Source: DATFDN01 sp963818885 (GTDB lineage Bacteria; Pseudomonadota; Alphaproteobacteria; Acetobacterales; Acetobacteraceae). From it: DNA of 64,000 bases. Position numbers and translations under genes: made by a program. Positions within the stretch are counted from its first letter, which is position 1. The number at the start of each line of letters is the position of its first letter. Below are positions 42,967 through 53,220 of the stretch, piece by piece. The notes beneath the pieces were generated by a model, which was not told the origin of the DNA, ran no database searches, and worked only from the letters and a program-made list of their open reading frames with translations. The stretch lies in contig CAWFTP010000004.1 of assembly GCA_963818885.1 (NCBI GenBank), forward strand, positions 248,001-312,000, read 5' to 3'.

Positions 42967-43290
42967 CTACTCTTCCTCGAACACGTCGCGCGCGACATTC
43001 GCGGCGGTCATCGCCGCCGGCCAGCCGGCATAGAAGGCGACATGGGTGATGAGCTCGGAGAGTTCTTCCTTGGTGACGCCGTTATGCAGCGCGCGCCCGA
43101 GATGCCCTTTGAGCTGCTCCGGCCGGTAGGTCGCGACCAGCACCGCGCAGGTGATCAGGCTACGGTCGCGCTTCGACAGCTCCTTGCGCTCCCAGATATC
43201 GCCAAACAGCCATTTCTCGGTCGCGTCGATCAGCTTGGGAACAGTGTTGCGAACCCGGTCGCGCGCGGCGGTGGACGGCGGTTTGGCCAT
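42967..43290 (-). CDS. Carboxymuconolactone decarboxylase family protein
   Basis: A 107-residue helical protein of the CMD/AhpD fold. KELSKRDRSLITCAVLVATY and LKGHLGRALHNGVTKEELSE and LITHVAFYAGWPAAMTAANV fit the family closely. The CxxC pair of AhpD peroxidase partners is absent, so a decarboxylase-like rather than redox role is more likely. ATG 43290 has GGAGAGGAG upstream. First gene of a two-gene operon with the hydroxyacid dehydrogenase. Confidence 0.85.
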   Translation of the reverse strand: MAKPPSTAARDRVRNTVPKLIDATEKWLFGDIWERKELSKRDRSLITCAVLVATYRPEQLKGHLGRALHNGVTKEELSELITHVAFYAGWPAAMTAANVARDVFEEE

Positions 43291-43499
43291 TTCGGATCTC
43301 CTCTCCCGGTGTATGCGCGGGCATTGCACACCCGGGCGGGGGTGGAGTTGAATCGGCGGGATGTACTGGAGACTGTGTGTGCTGAGCGGGTAATTACCCG
43401 CCCGCCTCCGCCGCCCACGCCATCAGCACCGCCAGGATGAGCGCGGCATATGGGAACCGGTGGTCGAAGCCGTCGCAACGGCGCGGCGGGAGTGTCTGG

Positions 43500-44003
43500 C
43501 TACGCGCTGAGCCAATCCCGGATCGCACTGGCATCGGCGGGCAGTTGCGTCGCGTCAGGAGCGATGGCCCGCCATGCCTCGCGGTGCAAGTCGGAGACCG
43601 TGGTGAGAAGCGGCTTGCCGGCGGCGATCGCCGCCTGGAACGCCGGCGCGAGACCGCCACCCGCGGCCTCCAACTTGCCGAACTTGCTGAGCACGACCAC
43701 GTCGCTGCCGCCGACCTGGTCAAGGACCGCGGTACAGGCGCCCTCCACCCCGGTCGCGTCGAGGTGGCACGAGGTCTCGGCAGGCGGCGTTTCGAGGAAC
43801 ATCGAGTAGGGCTTGCCGGAGCCGACGTCGCGCAGGTAGCCGGCGCTGCATGTCCGGTCCGGCAGATTGTGCGCCTCGGCGACAACGCCTGCGACGCGCA
43901 GACCGGCGTTCTTCCACTCGGTGGCGGCCGCGGCCAGGAGCGCCTGGAGCGTCGGCCCGTCCGCGCCGCCAAGTACAGCGATCCTGTCCTTCCCTGCTGT
44001 CAT
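43500..44003 (-). CDS. DUF2478 family protein
   Basis: A 167-residue cytosolic protein. IAVLGGADGPTLQALLAAAA resembles a degenerate nucleotide-binding strand-loop-helix. RTCSAGYLRDVGSG and VVVLSKFGKLEAAGGGLAPA are DUF2478 hallmarks. Family members often lie near molybdenum genes; here the only Mo enzyme gene is the CoxL-like one 30 kb away. ATG 44003 touches the stop of the VOC gene upstream, so the two are one unit. Biochemical role unknown. Confidence 0.8.
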   Translation of the reverse strand: MTAGKDRIAVLGGADGPTLQALLAAAATEWKNAGLRVAGVVAEAHNLPDRTCSAGYLRDVGSGKPYSMFLETPPAETSCHLDATGVEGACTAVLDQVGGSDVVVLSKFGKLEAAGGGLAPAFQAAIAAGKPLLTTVSDLHREAWRAIAPDATQLPADASAIRDWLSA

Positions 44004-44931
44004 CTATGAACATCCCACGCTGTTTGTAAGCAGCAGGTCATGACCATCCGGATCGCGGACGAGCCACGCGCCAGCCGCCGCGCCCTGCTGCGACACGATG
44101 CTTCCGCCCAATCCGGTGAGCGTGCGCGCGACCGCCGCAGCGTCGCTCACCGCCACGATCAGGCGGGTCGCCACCAGGTCGTTGCTGCGCTTACCGGGTG
44201 CCATCCTAGTGCCGGTTCGCGGCGCACGATAGCACAGCAGTTCGATATGCGGCGCTGCCGAGCCTGCCGGCGTAAGTGGCGTCACCTCCACCACCGGGTC
44301 GTGCAAATCGTCCAGCGCGGCCTGCTCGCGTCCCACGTTAAGGGAATGCCCGCCCACCGTGAAGCCGAGGCCGCGCGTATAGAAGGCGATGCTTATTGCG
44401 CTGTCTGCGACCGCGATCGCCGAGTGATCGATCCCGAGGCAGACATCGCCCGCGGCATTCCGCCAGTAGGGCGGGGTCGCCTCGGGTGGGAAGGCCAGCA
44501 ACTCGAGTGGATGCCCTTCCGGGTCGCGGAACTTGAACGCCGTCACGCCGCCGGATCGCGGCGGCAAAAGCTGCGGCCCGTCGCGCGAGATCGCACGCCA
44601 TCCGGGCTGCGCCTGCAGGCCCGCGAACGCTGCGGGCATATCCGCGACCACGATCGCGAAGTGCTGGAACGCGAGATCGTTGCTCCCAGCCGTAGTCGGG
44701 ATGGGCACGCCTACCGATGCGAAGCGGACCAGTTCCAGTTCCTGCTGCCCGAGCCGCAGCACGACCACCTCCGCCCGCGCACCCTCGTCCAGACCCATGA
44801 GCATCGCGAAGTCAGAGCCCACGCGCTCCTCTTCGCGCCGCCCACTTGAAGCCGAGCGCCCGCTGATAGAACTCCGCGAGCCGGCCCGCGTCGGCCACGG
44901 TCAGGCTGATGCGAGCGATGCGGCTTGTCAT
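44004..44931 (-). CDS. VOC family protein (two glyoxalase-like modules), one frameshift
   Basis: A protein of about 308 residues built from paired glyoxalase/dioxygenase-type modules. It starts MTSRIARISLTVADAGRLAE at 44931, overlapping the SMP-30 stop (ATGA). The frame breaks near 44845, where one extra C in GCGCGAAGAG interrupts AA-EEERVGSDF. It then continues with LAFQHFAIVVADMPAAFAGL, FRDPEGHPLELLAFP, GIDHSAIAVADSAISIAFYT and VRDPDGHDLLLTN. The His and Glu metal ligands of each module are visible. Length 3n+1. Substrate unknown. Confidence 0.78.
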
Positions 44932-45833
44932 GGCCACTGCGCGCCGCGGCGGTTGAGGAAGATCGCGTAGAGCGTATGTGAGCCGCCGATGAAAAGCCGG
45001 TTCTTTCGCGCGCCGCCGAAGGCCAGGTTGGACACACGGTGGGGCACCAGAACCTTGCCGAGCAGCTTGCCGCCTGAATCGATGCAATGCACCCCGTCGG
45101 CGGCGCTGCTCCAGAGGTTGCCGTCCTCATCGATGCGCAGCCCGTCGCAATATCCCGGCTCGACCTTATGGAAGACATCGCCCCCGGTCAGTCTTCGCCC
45201 GTCCGGCGAGACCTCGAACATGCGGATATACTGGCGTGGTTCGGGTTGGGTCTGATCGCCCGTCTCGGCGACATAGAGGCGCCGCTCGTCGGGTGAAAAC
45301 GCGAGCCCGTTCGGCCCGTCGAAATCGCCCGCCATCACCGCGATCTCGCCGCTGTCCGGGTCGAAGCGATACAGCGCCGGCGGCTGCTCGGAGTGCTGCC
45401 GGCCGCCCTCGTAATCGGTGGAGATGCCGTACAGCGGGTCGGAGAACCAGATCGTGCCGTCCGATTTCACCACCACGTCGTTCGGCGCATTGAGCCGCTT
45501 GCCGGCGTGATGTGCCACCAATCGCGTCACGCTGCCGTCGAGTTCGGTGCGATAGAGGCAGCGGCCATGATGGGAGCAGGCGATCAATCGGCCCTGGCGG
45601 TCGCGGGTCTGGCCGTTGGCGAAGTCCGAAGGCGCGCGCCAGACCGAGACGCCGGTCGCCTCGTCCCAGCGCATCGTGCGGTTGCGCGGCAGGTCCTGGA
45701 ACAGCAGGCAGTTGGCATCGCCGAACCACACCGGTCCCTCGATCCAGCGAAACCCGCCAGCGAGTTCCTCCAGCGGGGCGTTGGCGAGGATGTAGTTGGC
45801 GAAGCGGCGGTCGTGGATCTCGAACCCGTCCAT
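44928..45833 (-). CDS. SMP-30/gluconolactonase/LRE family protein
   Basis: A six-bladed propeller hydrolase of 301 residues that opens sugar lactones or related esters. Metal ligands are visible: Glu in FRWIEGPVWFG, Asn in LNAPNDVVVKSDGTIWFSDP and Asp in GYCDGLRIDEDGN. GDFDGPNGLAFSPDERRLYV is the other calcium-site block. With the divergent GMC oxidoreductase it suggests oxidation of a sugar or alcohol to a lactone and its hydrolysis, which is inference. It is coupled to the VOC gene by an ATGA overlap. Confidence 0.88.
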   Translation of the reverse strand: MDGFEIHDRRFANYILANAPLEELAGGFRWIEGPVWFGDANCLLFQDLPRNRTMRWDEATGVSVWRAPSDFANGQTRDRQGRLIACSHHGRCLYRTELDGSVTRLVAHHAGKRLNAPNDVVVKSDGTIWFSDPLYGISTDYEGGRQHSEQPPALYRFDPDSGEIAVMAGDFDGPNGLAFSPDERRLYVAETGDQTQPEPRQYIRMFEVSPDGRRLTGGDVFHKVEPGYCDGLRIDEDGNLWSSAADGVHCIDSGGKLLGKVLVPHRVSNLAFGGARKNRLFIGGSHTLYAIFLNRRGAQWP

Positions 45834-45840
45834 CGCGGCG

Positions 45841-46298
45841 CTAAGTGAACCGGCAGGGCGTCGCGAGCGGTCCCGGGGTGTCGAACTGGACCAGCATCAG
45901 CACCGCGGGCGCGTCGCCGACAGTGCCGGAGCTATGGCCCTTCCTGCCGTCGCTGGCCCGCGTGTTCTGGTCCTCGCCGAAGGAGATCTCGCCCGGTCCC
46001 ATCTCCACCCGCTGCCCGTCCATCGATTCGACGAACCAGCGGCCGGACAGCGGGATGATCCATTGCGGCTTGGGGTTTTCGTGCCATCCGCCGACCCAGC
46101 CCGCTGGCAGCACCGTCACCATCACGCTCGCCTGGCCCGTGGTCTTCCGCCCTTGCCATTGCGGCTTCGGCGCCACCGCCGATCGACTTGAGATCGAAGC
46201 CCACCAGCTCGCAGCGCCGCTGGTGGCTGATGCCCTCCTCGTCGGTCCAGAGGTGCCAGTACGGCGACGACCGGCGGATCGGGATCATCGGTGCTCAT
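45841..46298 (-). CDS. Cupin-domain protein, frameshifted
   Basis: A small single-domain cupin of about 150 residues. The likely start ATG 46298 (MSTDDP) has AGGAGG nine bases upstream; one extra base near 46287 leads into RRSSPYWHLWTDEEGISHQR. A second near 46178 joins KSIGGGAE to PQWQGRKTTGQASVMVTV. The rest has the cupin motifs GGWHENPKPQWIIPLSGRWF (first His motif) and VEMGPGEISFGEDQN. Length is 3n+2 from 46298. Metal-binding role probable; substrate unknown. Confidence 0.7.
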
Positions 46299-46779
46299 CG
46301 GCGGCGGGCCCTCCTGTGAAGCCTGTGACGGGTGCGAGGAAATCTGCTTCCCGGTGAGCACCGCCTCGGCGCTTGCCGCGGAGGTGCCGACCGCCAGCAG
46401 GAGGAACCCGCCGGCGAGCGAGAAGTTCTTGAGGAAGTCCCAGAACAGGTCGCGCCCCTTGCTCTGGCCCTCGGCCCAGAAATCGTCCTCGCTTCCAGAA
46501 CTGCTTCCACAGCAGCGCGGTGACGGCGCAATAGCCGGCCATGATCGCGGCGGCGAGCCGGTCGCAGCGGCCGGTCAGGATGGCGAGCGGCATCGATGAT
46601 CTCGACGCGCGAGGCCGGCCAGGATGAGCGCCTCGGCCGAACGCTCCTCCGGCACGACCTGTTGCGCCTGCTCCACCGCGCCACTGAAAGTTGAGGGTCT
46701 TGTCGAGCGCGCTGAACGGGAAGAACAGGATCACCAGCAGGTAACGCACCAAGCCGATCAGCAACTGGCTTGCGGCCAT
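46285..46779 (-). pseudogene. DoxX family membrane protein, multiply frameshifted
   Basis: A small inner-membrane protein of the DoxX family with four expected helices. The first block, LLIGLVRYLLVILFFPFSAL then DKTLNFQW, is intact. Later blocks, AILTGRCDRLAAAIMAGYCA and VTALLWKQFW, lie in frame again after two shifts. DFLKNFSLAGGFLLLAVGTS can be read only in another frame. At least three single-base insertions are needed. As written it is broken. Same strand as the cupin, divergent from the GMC gene. Confidence 0.65.
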
Positions 46780-46835
46780 GCCGGCTTCTCCTTCTAGTCC
46801 GGCGATATGTTCGCACAGTGATAACAGGGCGCATC

Positions 46836-48418
46836 ATGGCCAGCGATCACTACGACGTCATCATCATCGGCTCCGGGCCGGGCGGCGGCACGATGGCGTG
46901 GAAGCTGGCGCAGACCGGCAAGCGCATCCTGCTGCTCGAGCGCGGCGACTATCTGCGGCGCGAGCAGGAGAACTGGGACAGCCAGGCGGTGTTCGTCGAT
47001 GCCCGCTACCAGGCGAAGGAGACCTGGTACAGCAGCTCGACGGCGACACGCTTCCATCCCGGCCTGCACTATTACGTCGGCGGCAACAGCAAGGTCTACG
47101 GCGCCGCGCTGTTCCGGCTGCGCGAGCGAGGATTTCGGCGAAGTCCGCCACCCGGACGGCATCGCGCCCGCCTGGCCGGTCGGCTACGACGAGTTCGAGC
47201 CGTACTATCAGGCCGCCGAGGAACTCTATCACGTGCACGGCCTGCGCGGCGAGGATCCGACCGAGCCGCCCAGCACGAAGCCCTATGCCTATCCGCCGAT
47301 CACGCACGAGCCGCGCATCCAGCAACTGTTCGACGAGCTCAAGCGCGATCGGCCATCATCCGTTCCATCTGCCGGTGGGCGCGCTGATCCAGGAGAAGGA
47401 CGGCGAGCCGCTGCCGCATTCGCCCTGCATGCGCTGCGACGCGTTCGACGGCTATCCCTGCCCGACCAACGGCAAGGCGGATGCGCAGGTCATGTGCGTC
47501 GACCCGGCGCTGCGCGCGCACCACAACCTGACCCTGCTGACGCGCAGCCTATGTCGAGAAGCTGCTCACCGATCCGGCCGGACACGCGGTCACCGGCGTC
47601 GAGGTCGTCGACCGAGCCGGCGAGCGCAGCGACGTTCTCCGCCGACATCGTGGTCGTGGCGTGCGGCGCGCTGTCCTCGGCGCTGCTGATGCTGCGCTCC
47701 GCCAACGACGCGCATCCGAGCGGGCCTCGCCAACGCGTCGGGGCAGGTCGGGCGCAACTACATGCGCCACAACAACTCCACCGTCCTGGCGATCTCCAAG
47801 GTGCCGAACCCGACCCGGTTCCAGAAGACCCTCGGCCTGAACGATTTCTATTTCGGTTCCGACGACTGGGAGTATCCGCTCGGCCATATCCAGATGGTCG
47901 GCAAGTCGGACGGCGCGCAGGTGCATGGCGAGGGTCTGCCGAGATTCCTGCAATGGCTGCCCGGAGAAGCCGTTCGACTGGCATGGCGCAGCACTCGATC
48001 GATTTCTGGCTGACCTCCGAGGACCTGCCGCTGCCGCAGAACCGCGATCTTCTACAAGGACGGCGGCGTTCACTCGATCTGACGCAGACGAACATGGAGG
48101 GGAACCGGCGGCTGCGGCAGAAGCTGCGCGCAGATCGTGCGACGAGCTCGACGATCCATCCGCACCTGTTCGACGCGCAACCTCTATCTCGGCAAGGATG
48201 TCCCGATCGGCGGCACCGCGCACCAGGCCGGCACGATGCGCTTCGGCCCCGATCCCGCGACCTCGGTGCTCGACCTGGACTGCAAGGCGCACGGGATCGA
48301 CAATCTCTACGTCACCGACGCGAGCTTCTTCCCCTCGATCGGCGCGGTGAACCCGACCCTGACCATCATCGCCAACGCGCTGCGGGTCGCGGACCGGATT
48401 GAGGAGCGGCTGCGGTGA
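46836..48418 (+). pseudogene. GMC family oxidoreductase, about ten frameshifts
   Basis: Flavin-dependent alcohol or sugar oxidoreductase, about 523 residues if repaired. The FAD motif IIIGSGPGGGTMAWKLAQ is intact, followed by LLLERGDYLRREQENWDSQ. Then single extra bases recur near 47119, 47348, 47551, 47621, 47726, 47955, 47985, 48046, 48156 and 48173. Between them the family blocks continue: HPDGIAPAWPV, PHSPCMRCDAFDG, GRNYMRHNNSTV, HPHLF, NLYLGKDVPIGGTAHQAG and AVNPTLTIIANALR with the catalytic His and Asn. Divergent from the DoxX/cupin/SMP-30 genes. Unreadable as written. Confidence 0.8.
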
Positions 48419-48484
48419 AGCGCGCTTGGCGTCGCGTGGTCGCCTTGTGTGTTACTGTGCAAGGGGGGAAGCAGAGAAGCTTTG

Positions 48485-48829
48485 ATGCATAGAAGCCGTT
48501 CCCCACTGTCCCGCACCGCGAGAGCGCGCCTTCTGGCCTTCAGGCGGGAGCTGGTGGAGGCACTGCCAGGCTTCGTCGAGGATGTCATCCTCTTCGGAAG
48601 CCGGGCACGTGGCGAAGCACGAGTCGATTCGGACTATGACGTGGCCGTCGTCATGAGCGGTGGGCTGGCCAACGATAGGGATGTACATCGTCGCATCTCA
48701 GACATCGCCTGGAACCACCATGCCGACGGCTGCATCATCCAAGCCGTTCCGCTGAATGCGGAGATGCTCCATCCCGCGCGGACGGAACTTGCGATGAGGA
48801 TCGCGGGAGAGGGCATGCCCATCCGATGA
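48485..48829 (+). CDS. MNT-type nucleotidyltransferase antitoxin
   Basis: A 114-residue minimal nucleotidyltransferase. The catalytic motif is VILFGSRARGEARVDSDYDV (GSxxxG then two Asp of DxD), and a third acidic residue is expected near IIQAVPLNAE. Such proteins pair with HEPN toxins in type VII toxin-antitoxin systems, where the MNT subunit adenylylates the toxin. ATG 48485 is chosen for domain start; its ribosome site is weak. The stop overlaps the HEPN gene start (ATGA). Confidence 0.8.
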   Translation: MHRSRSPLSRTARARLLAFRRELVEALPGFVEDVILFGSRARGEARVDSDYDVAVVMSGGLANDRDVHRRISDIAWNHHADGCIIQAVPLNAEMLHPARTELAMRIAGEGMPIR

Positions 48830-49227
48830 CGGAAGCGTCTATCGCTGCACAAGCTTGGAGCATAGCGCTAGAATTCCTCAACGAAGCGGAGCGTATCTCG
48901 GCAAGCGCTACACCTCGCATGGCGATTCACGCCGCCTATTATGCCATGTTTCATGCGGCGCGCGCGGTGCTGCTAAAAGTCGAAGGACTGAATGCGCCGA
49001 CAAAGCACAACGCCGTCGTCAGCCGGTTCGGCTATCACGCCAAGAGCGCGCATGACTCTGGCTTGATGGACGCCGGCCGGGCATTGAACATTGCCCAACA
49101 GGAGCGGCTACGATCCGACTACAGCGCCCAGAGCCGACCCCAACCTGCCCAGGCGACAGCTGCTGTTGCAGCGGCCCGGAACTTTCTCGAGGCCTGTGCC
49201 CGAGCGCACGGATTTCCGACTCCCTGA
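48826..49227 (+). CDS. HEPN-domain protein (UPF0332-like toxin partner)
   Basis: A 133-residue all-helical HEPN protein. SATPRMAIHAAYYAMFHAAR followed by AVLLKVEGLNAPTKHNAVV is the core of the UPF0332 group. The typical RNase Rx4-6H motif of HepT toxins is not evident, so it may not be a nuclease, or may act through YYAMFHAAR. Its start overlaps the MNT gene, the usual antitoxin-toxin coupling. Role as a toxin is inferred from pairing. Confidence 0.78.
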   Translation: MTEASIAAQAWSIALEFLNEAERISASATPRMAIHAAYYAMFHAARAVLLKVEGLNAPTKHNAVVSRFGYHAKSAHDSGLMDAGRALNIAQQERLRSDYSAQSRPQPAQATAAVAAARNFLEACARAHGFPTP

Positions 49228-49268
49228 GCGACCTGTAAAGCCGCGCGGCTTCATCACTAGTGCCTGCC

Positions 49269-50535
49269 TCACTCACCCGCCTCCGCCGCCCACCCCATCA
49301 GCACCGCGCACCCGGCGGCGAAGTCCTCCATGCGCATCGCCTCGTGCGGGTTGTGGCTGCCGTTCTGGTTGCGCACGAACAGCATGCCCGCCGGCACGCC
49401 GGCCTGGGCGAAGGCGGCGGCGTCGTGGCCGCCGCCTGAGGGCATCTCCTGGAACGCCACGCCGGCCGCGCTCGCGGCGCGCGCGAGGCCAGCGCGGATG
49501 CCGGAATCCATCAGGCTCGGCAGGCTGCCGCTGCCTGCCCCCAGCTCGAAGCGCACGCCGCGGCGCGCCTCGATCAGCGGGACCAGGCGCGCCAGCTCGG
49601 CGAAGATCGCGTCCACGCTCGCCGGCTCGACGCTGCGCACGTCGAGCTGAAAGCGCGCCTCACCGGGCACCTTGGTAAAGCCGGCCTCCTCGGTCGTCGC
49701 CAGCACGCAGAACGTGCAGACCAGCGTGTGTCCCTGCGAATTCCAGCAGCGACCAATGGTCGTCCAGCCGCGATGCCAGCTCGGCGAGCGCGATCGCGGC
49801 GTCCCGCCGATAGCGGCGCGGCGTCGCGCCGGAGTGGTTGTATTCGCCCAGCACGCGCGCCGCCCGCAAGCGGCGTGAGCCGGGGATACCGGTGACGATG
49901 CCGACCGGAACCTCCTCGGCATCGAGTACCGGCCCCTGCTCGATATGCAGCTCGACATAGGCGGCCGTGTTGTGCGGTCCGAGCCTGCCCGCCCCGGCAC
50001 GCACCGCGTCGGGATCGAAGCCCGATTCGCGCATGTGATCCGCGAGTGTCCGCCCGGTATCCAGCCGCCGCACCTCCAGCGCCTCGGGCGGCAATTGGCC
50101 CAGCGCGGCGTGGCTGCCGGGATAGGAGGTCGGGAACCACGCCCCCGCCTCCTCCGCCCGGATGGCGAGCACGGTCACGTCGCGCGCCGGCACGAAGCCC
50201 GCCGCCTGCATCCCCCCCACCACCGCGAGCCCGGCGAGCACGCCCGCCGCGCCGTCGTAGTTGCCGCCGCGCGCGACCGAGTCGAGATGGCTGCCCAGCA
50301 CGATCCGCTTCGCCGCCCGGTCGCGGCCCGGCAGTGTCATATAGAGATTGCCGGCGGCATCGGTCTCGGTTTCGAGCCGCAGCCCCTCGGCGGCGGCGCG
50401 GACCAGGTCGTGCGCGGCCTGCTCGCCCGCCCCGTAGGCGTCGCGGGTCACGCCGATGCCGTCGAAGGTGCGTTCGCGCAGGCCCTCGAACAGGCGCGCG
50501 GCGAGGTCGATGTCGGGGGTCAGGTTCGGGCGCAT
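49269..50535 (-). CDS. Zn-dependent N-carbamoyl amino acid hydrolase/allantoate amidohydrolase-like (M20), one frameshift
   Basis: A metallohydrolase of about 421 residues that would cleave N-carbamoyl or ureido bonds. Metal ligands appear in VLGSHLDSVARGGNYDGAAG, IRAEEAGAWFPTSYPGS and VELHIEQGPVLDAEEVPVGI. The frame breaks near 49745 (SLLEFAG then HTLVCTFCVLATTEEAGF), consistent with one extra G. The C-terminal half has MPSGGGHDAAAFAQAGVPAG then MLFVRNQNGSHNPHE with the last His. Length 3n+1. Divergent from the monooxygenase gene with a 69-base gap. Confidence 0.83.
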
Positions 50536-50604
50536 GGCGCAAGCCTAGCACCCGCCGGCACAATCGGGGACACTGGGGCGATGAACCCCGGACGAGGAGA
50601 CACG

Positions 50605-52241
50605 ATGCCCCAGCCGACCCAGCCGCTCGACGCCCTGATCGTGGGCGCCGGGTTCGCCGGCCTCTACATGCTGCACCGGCTGCGCGGCCTCGGCATGCGC
50701 GCCCGCATCGTCGAGGCGGCGGACGGCGTCGGCGGCACCTGGTACTGGAACCGCTATCCCGGCGCGCGCTGCGACGTCGAGAGCATGCAGTATTCCTTCG
50801 CCTTCGACGAAGCGTTGCAGCAGGAGTGGAAATGGAGCGAGCGCTTCGCCTCCCAGCCCGAGATCCTGCGCTACGCCAACCACGTCGCCGACCGGCTGGG
50901 CCTGCGCCGCGACATCAGCTTCCGCACGCGCGTCACCCGCGCGACGTTCGACGAGACGGCCGATCGCTGGGAGGTGGACACCGATACGGGCGGGCGGATC
51001 GAGGCCCGGTTCGTGGTGATGGCGACCGGCTGCCTGTCGGCGGCGAGGCTGCCCGAGATCGAGGGGCGCGAGAGCTTCCGGGGCGAGACGTACCACACCG
51101 GCTGGTGGCCGCACGAGGGCGTCGATTTCACCGGCAAGCGGGTCGCGGTGATCGGCACCGGGTCCTCGGCGATCCAGGCGATCCCGGTGATCGCCGAGCA
51201 GGCGCGCCAGCTCACGGTGTTCCAGCGCACGGCGAATTTCAGCATTCCCGTCGCGCAACAAGAAGATGGACGCCGAATACGAGCAGCTGTGGAAATCCGA
51301 CTACCGCGCCCGCCGCCTGACCGCGCGCCAGCAGCGCACCGGCATCCTCTACGCGATCAACGACAAGTCGGCGCTGGAGGTCTCCGAGGAAGAGCGCCGG
51401 CGCGAATACGAGCAACGCTGGGCCGCCGGCGGCACCGCCTTCATGGGTGCGTTCTGCGATCTGATCACCAACAAGGAGTCGAACGACACCGCGTCGGAGT
51501 TCGTGCGCGACCAGATTCGTGCCACCGTGCGCGATCCGAAGGTGGCCGAATGGCTGGCGCCGAAGGACCACCCGATCGGCACCAAGCGCATCTGCGTCGA
51601 TACGCACTACTACGAGACGTACAACCGCCCGAACGTCCGGCTGGTCAATCTGCGCGAGACCCCGATCGAGGCGATCACGCGGACAGGCCTCGTTACCTCG
51701 GACGGCGCGCGAGTACGAGGCGGACGCAATCGTCTTCGCGACCGGCTTCGACGCGATGACCGGCGCGCTCACCGGCGTCGATATCGTCGGCACCGCGGGC
51801 CAGGCGCTCGCCGAGAAATGGCACGCGGGGCCGCGCACCCATCTCGGCCTGATGACGGCGGACTTCCCGAACCTGTTCATGATCACCGGGCCGGGCAGCC
51901 CGTCGGTGCTCAGCAACATGATGGTGTCGATCGAGCAGCACGTGGACTGGATCACCGACTGCCTGGCCGCGATGGCCGCGCGCGGCATGACGCGGATCGA
52001 ACCGACGCAGGAAGCTGAGGACGGCTGGGTCGCGCACAACCAGGAGGTCGCGCACCGCACGCTCTATCCTTTGGCGGCGTCCTGGTACATGGGCGCCAAC
52101 GTGCCCGGCAAGCCGCGCGTGTTCATGCCCTATATCGGCGGCGTCGGCGCCTACCGGATTCTCTGCGACGAGAACGCCGCGAAGGGCTACGAGGGGTTCC
52201 GCATCAGCGGGCCGCGCGCGGACGCGTTGGCAGCGGAATGA
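50605..52241 (+). CDS. Flavin monooxygenase, Baeyer-Villiger type, two frameshifts
   Basis: NADPH- and FAD-dependent monooxygenase of about 544 residues. The FAD motif is IVGAGFAGLYMLHRLRGLG. The Baeyer-Villiger fingerprint FxGxxxHxxxW is present as FRGETYHTGWW. The NADPH motif is VAVIGTGSSAIQAIPVIAEQ. One extra C near 51257 breaks VAQ-NKKMDAEYE, and another near 51712 breaks DGA-EYEADAIVFATGFD. The tail VPGKPRVFMPYIGGVGAYR is typical. The start ATG 50605 has GAGGAGA upstream. It would insert oxygen into a ketone or oxidise a heteroatom. Confidence 0.87.
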
Positions 52242-53206
52242 AGCACCGCCTGCTGTTCGCCGCTCTGCACACGACCGATGTCGTCGCGCGCGCTCGCGAG
52301 GAGTTCGAAGCACTGGTGCATGAGGGTGCCGCTGACATGACGGGCGCGGAGGTCGCCCGCGCCGCAGCCGAGCACCGCGCCGAGGCAATCCTGTTCGTCA
52401 ACACGCTTCCCTTCGACGCGGCGCTGATCGCACGCCTGCCCGACACGGTGCGCGTGGGTTCAACCAGCAGCGTCGGCTACGACCATATCGATGTCGCGGC
52501 GGCGAAGGCACGCGGGATGATGGTCACCAACACGCCCGGCGTGCTGACCGAGTGCACCGCCGACTTCGCCTTCATGCTGCTGCTCGCCGCGGCGCGGCGG
52601 GCGCACGAATACGACTCGATCATGCGCGCCGGCTGGCGGCGGCGGATCGGTCAGGGCGAGCTGCTCGGCATCAGCGCCAACGGCAAGACTCTCGGCATTC
52701 TCGGCATGGGACGGATCGGCCAGGCGATGGCCAGGCGCGCGCGCGGTTTCGACATGCGGGTGCTCTACCATGCCCGCCACCGCCTGCCCCCCGAACAGGA
52801 GCAAGGGGCGACCTACGTCCCCGACCTGCGTGCCATGCTGCCGTCCTGCGACTTCCTCTCGCTGCACGCGCCGGCGACGCCGGAGACCGACCGCATCATC
52901 AATGCCGACACCCTCGCGCTGCTGCCGCGCGGCGCCGTGCTGGTGAACACCGCGCGCGGCGCGCTGGTGGATGAGGACGCGCTGCTCGCCGCGCTCACCT
53001 CGGGGCACCTGTTCGCCGCCGGCCTGGACGTGTTCCGCGCCGAGCCCGACTACGACATGCGTTTTGCCGCGCTGCCGAACGTGATCCTGTCGCCGCACGT
53101 CGCGAGCGGCTCGGTGGAGACGCGTAACGCGATGGGATTCCGCGCGCTCGACAACATCGCCGCCGTGCTCGCGGGACGCGGCGCGACCGACCCGCTCTGG
53201 GCCTGA
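52238..53206 (+). CDS. D-2-hydroxyacid dehydrogenase (glyoxylate/hydroxypyruvate reductase type)
   Basis: A 322-residue NAD(P)-dependent D-isomer dehydrogenase. The Rossmann motif is LGILGMGRIGQAMARRARGF. Catalytic residues are Arg in LVNTARGALVDEDALLAAL, Glu in LDVFRAEPD and His in VILSPHVASGSVETR. Overlaps the monooxygenase stop by four bases (ATGA), so translation is coupled. It probably reduces or oxidises a short 2-hydroxy/2-oxo acid made by the pathway; the direction is not visible. Confidence 0.9.
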   Translation: MKHRLLFAALHTTDVVARAREEFEALVHEGAADMTGAEVARAAAEHRAEAILFVNTLPFDAALIARLPDTVRVGSTSSVGYDHIDVAAAKARGMMVTNTPGVLTECTADFAFMLLLAAARRAHEYDSIMRAGWRRRIGQGELLGISANGKTLGILGMGRIGQAMARRARGFDMRVLYHARHRLPPEQEQGATYVPDLRAMLPSCDFLSLHAPATPETDRIINADTLALLPRGAVLVNTARGALVDEDALLAALTSGHLFAAGLDVFRAEPDYDMRFAALPNVILSPHVASGSVETRNAMGFRALDNIAAVLAGRGATDPLWA

Positions 53207-53220
53207 ACGGAGACATACGA

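Noticed and set aside
47119..48173. Programmed ribosomal frameshifting as the cause of the many breaks in the GMC gene
   Set aside because: About ten breaks in one gene, with no slippery heptamer or shared downstream structure, cannot be programmed.
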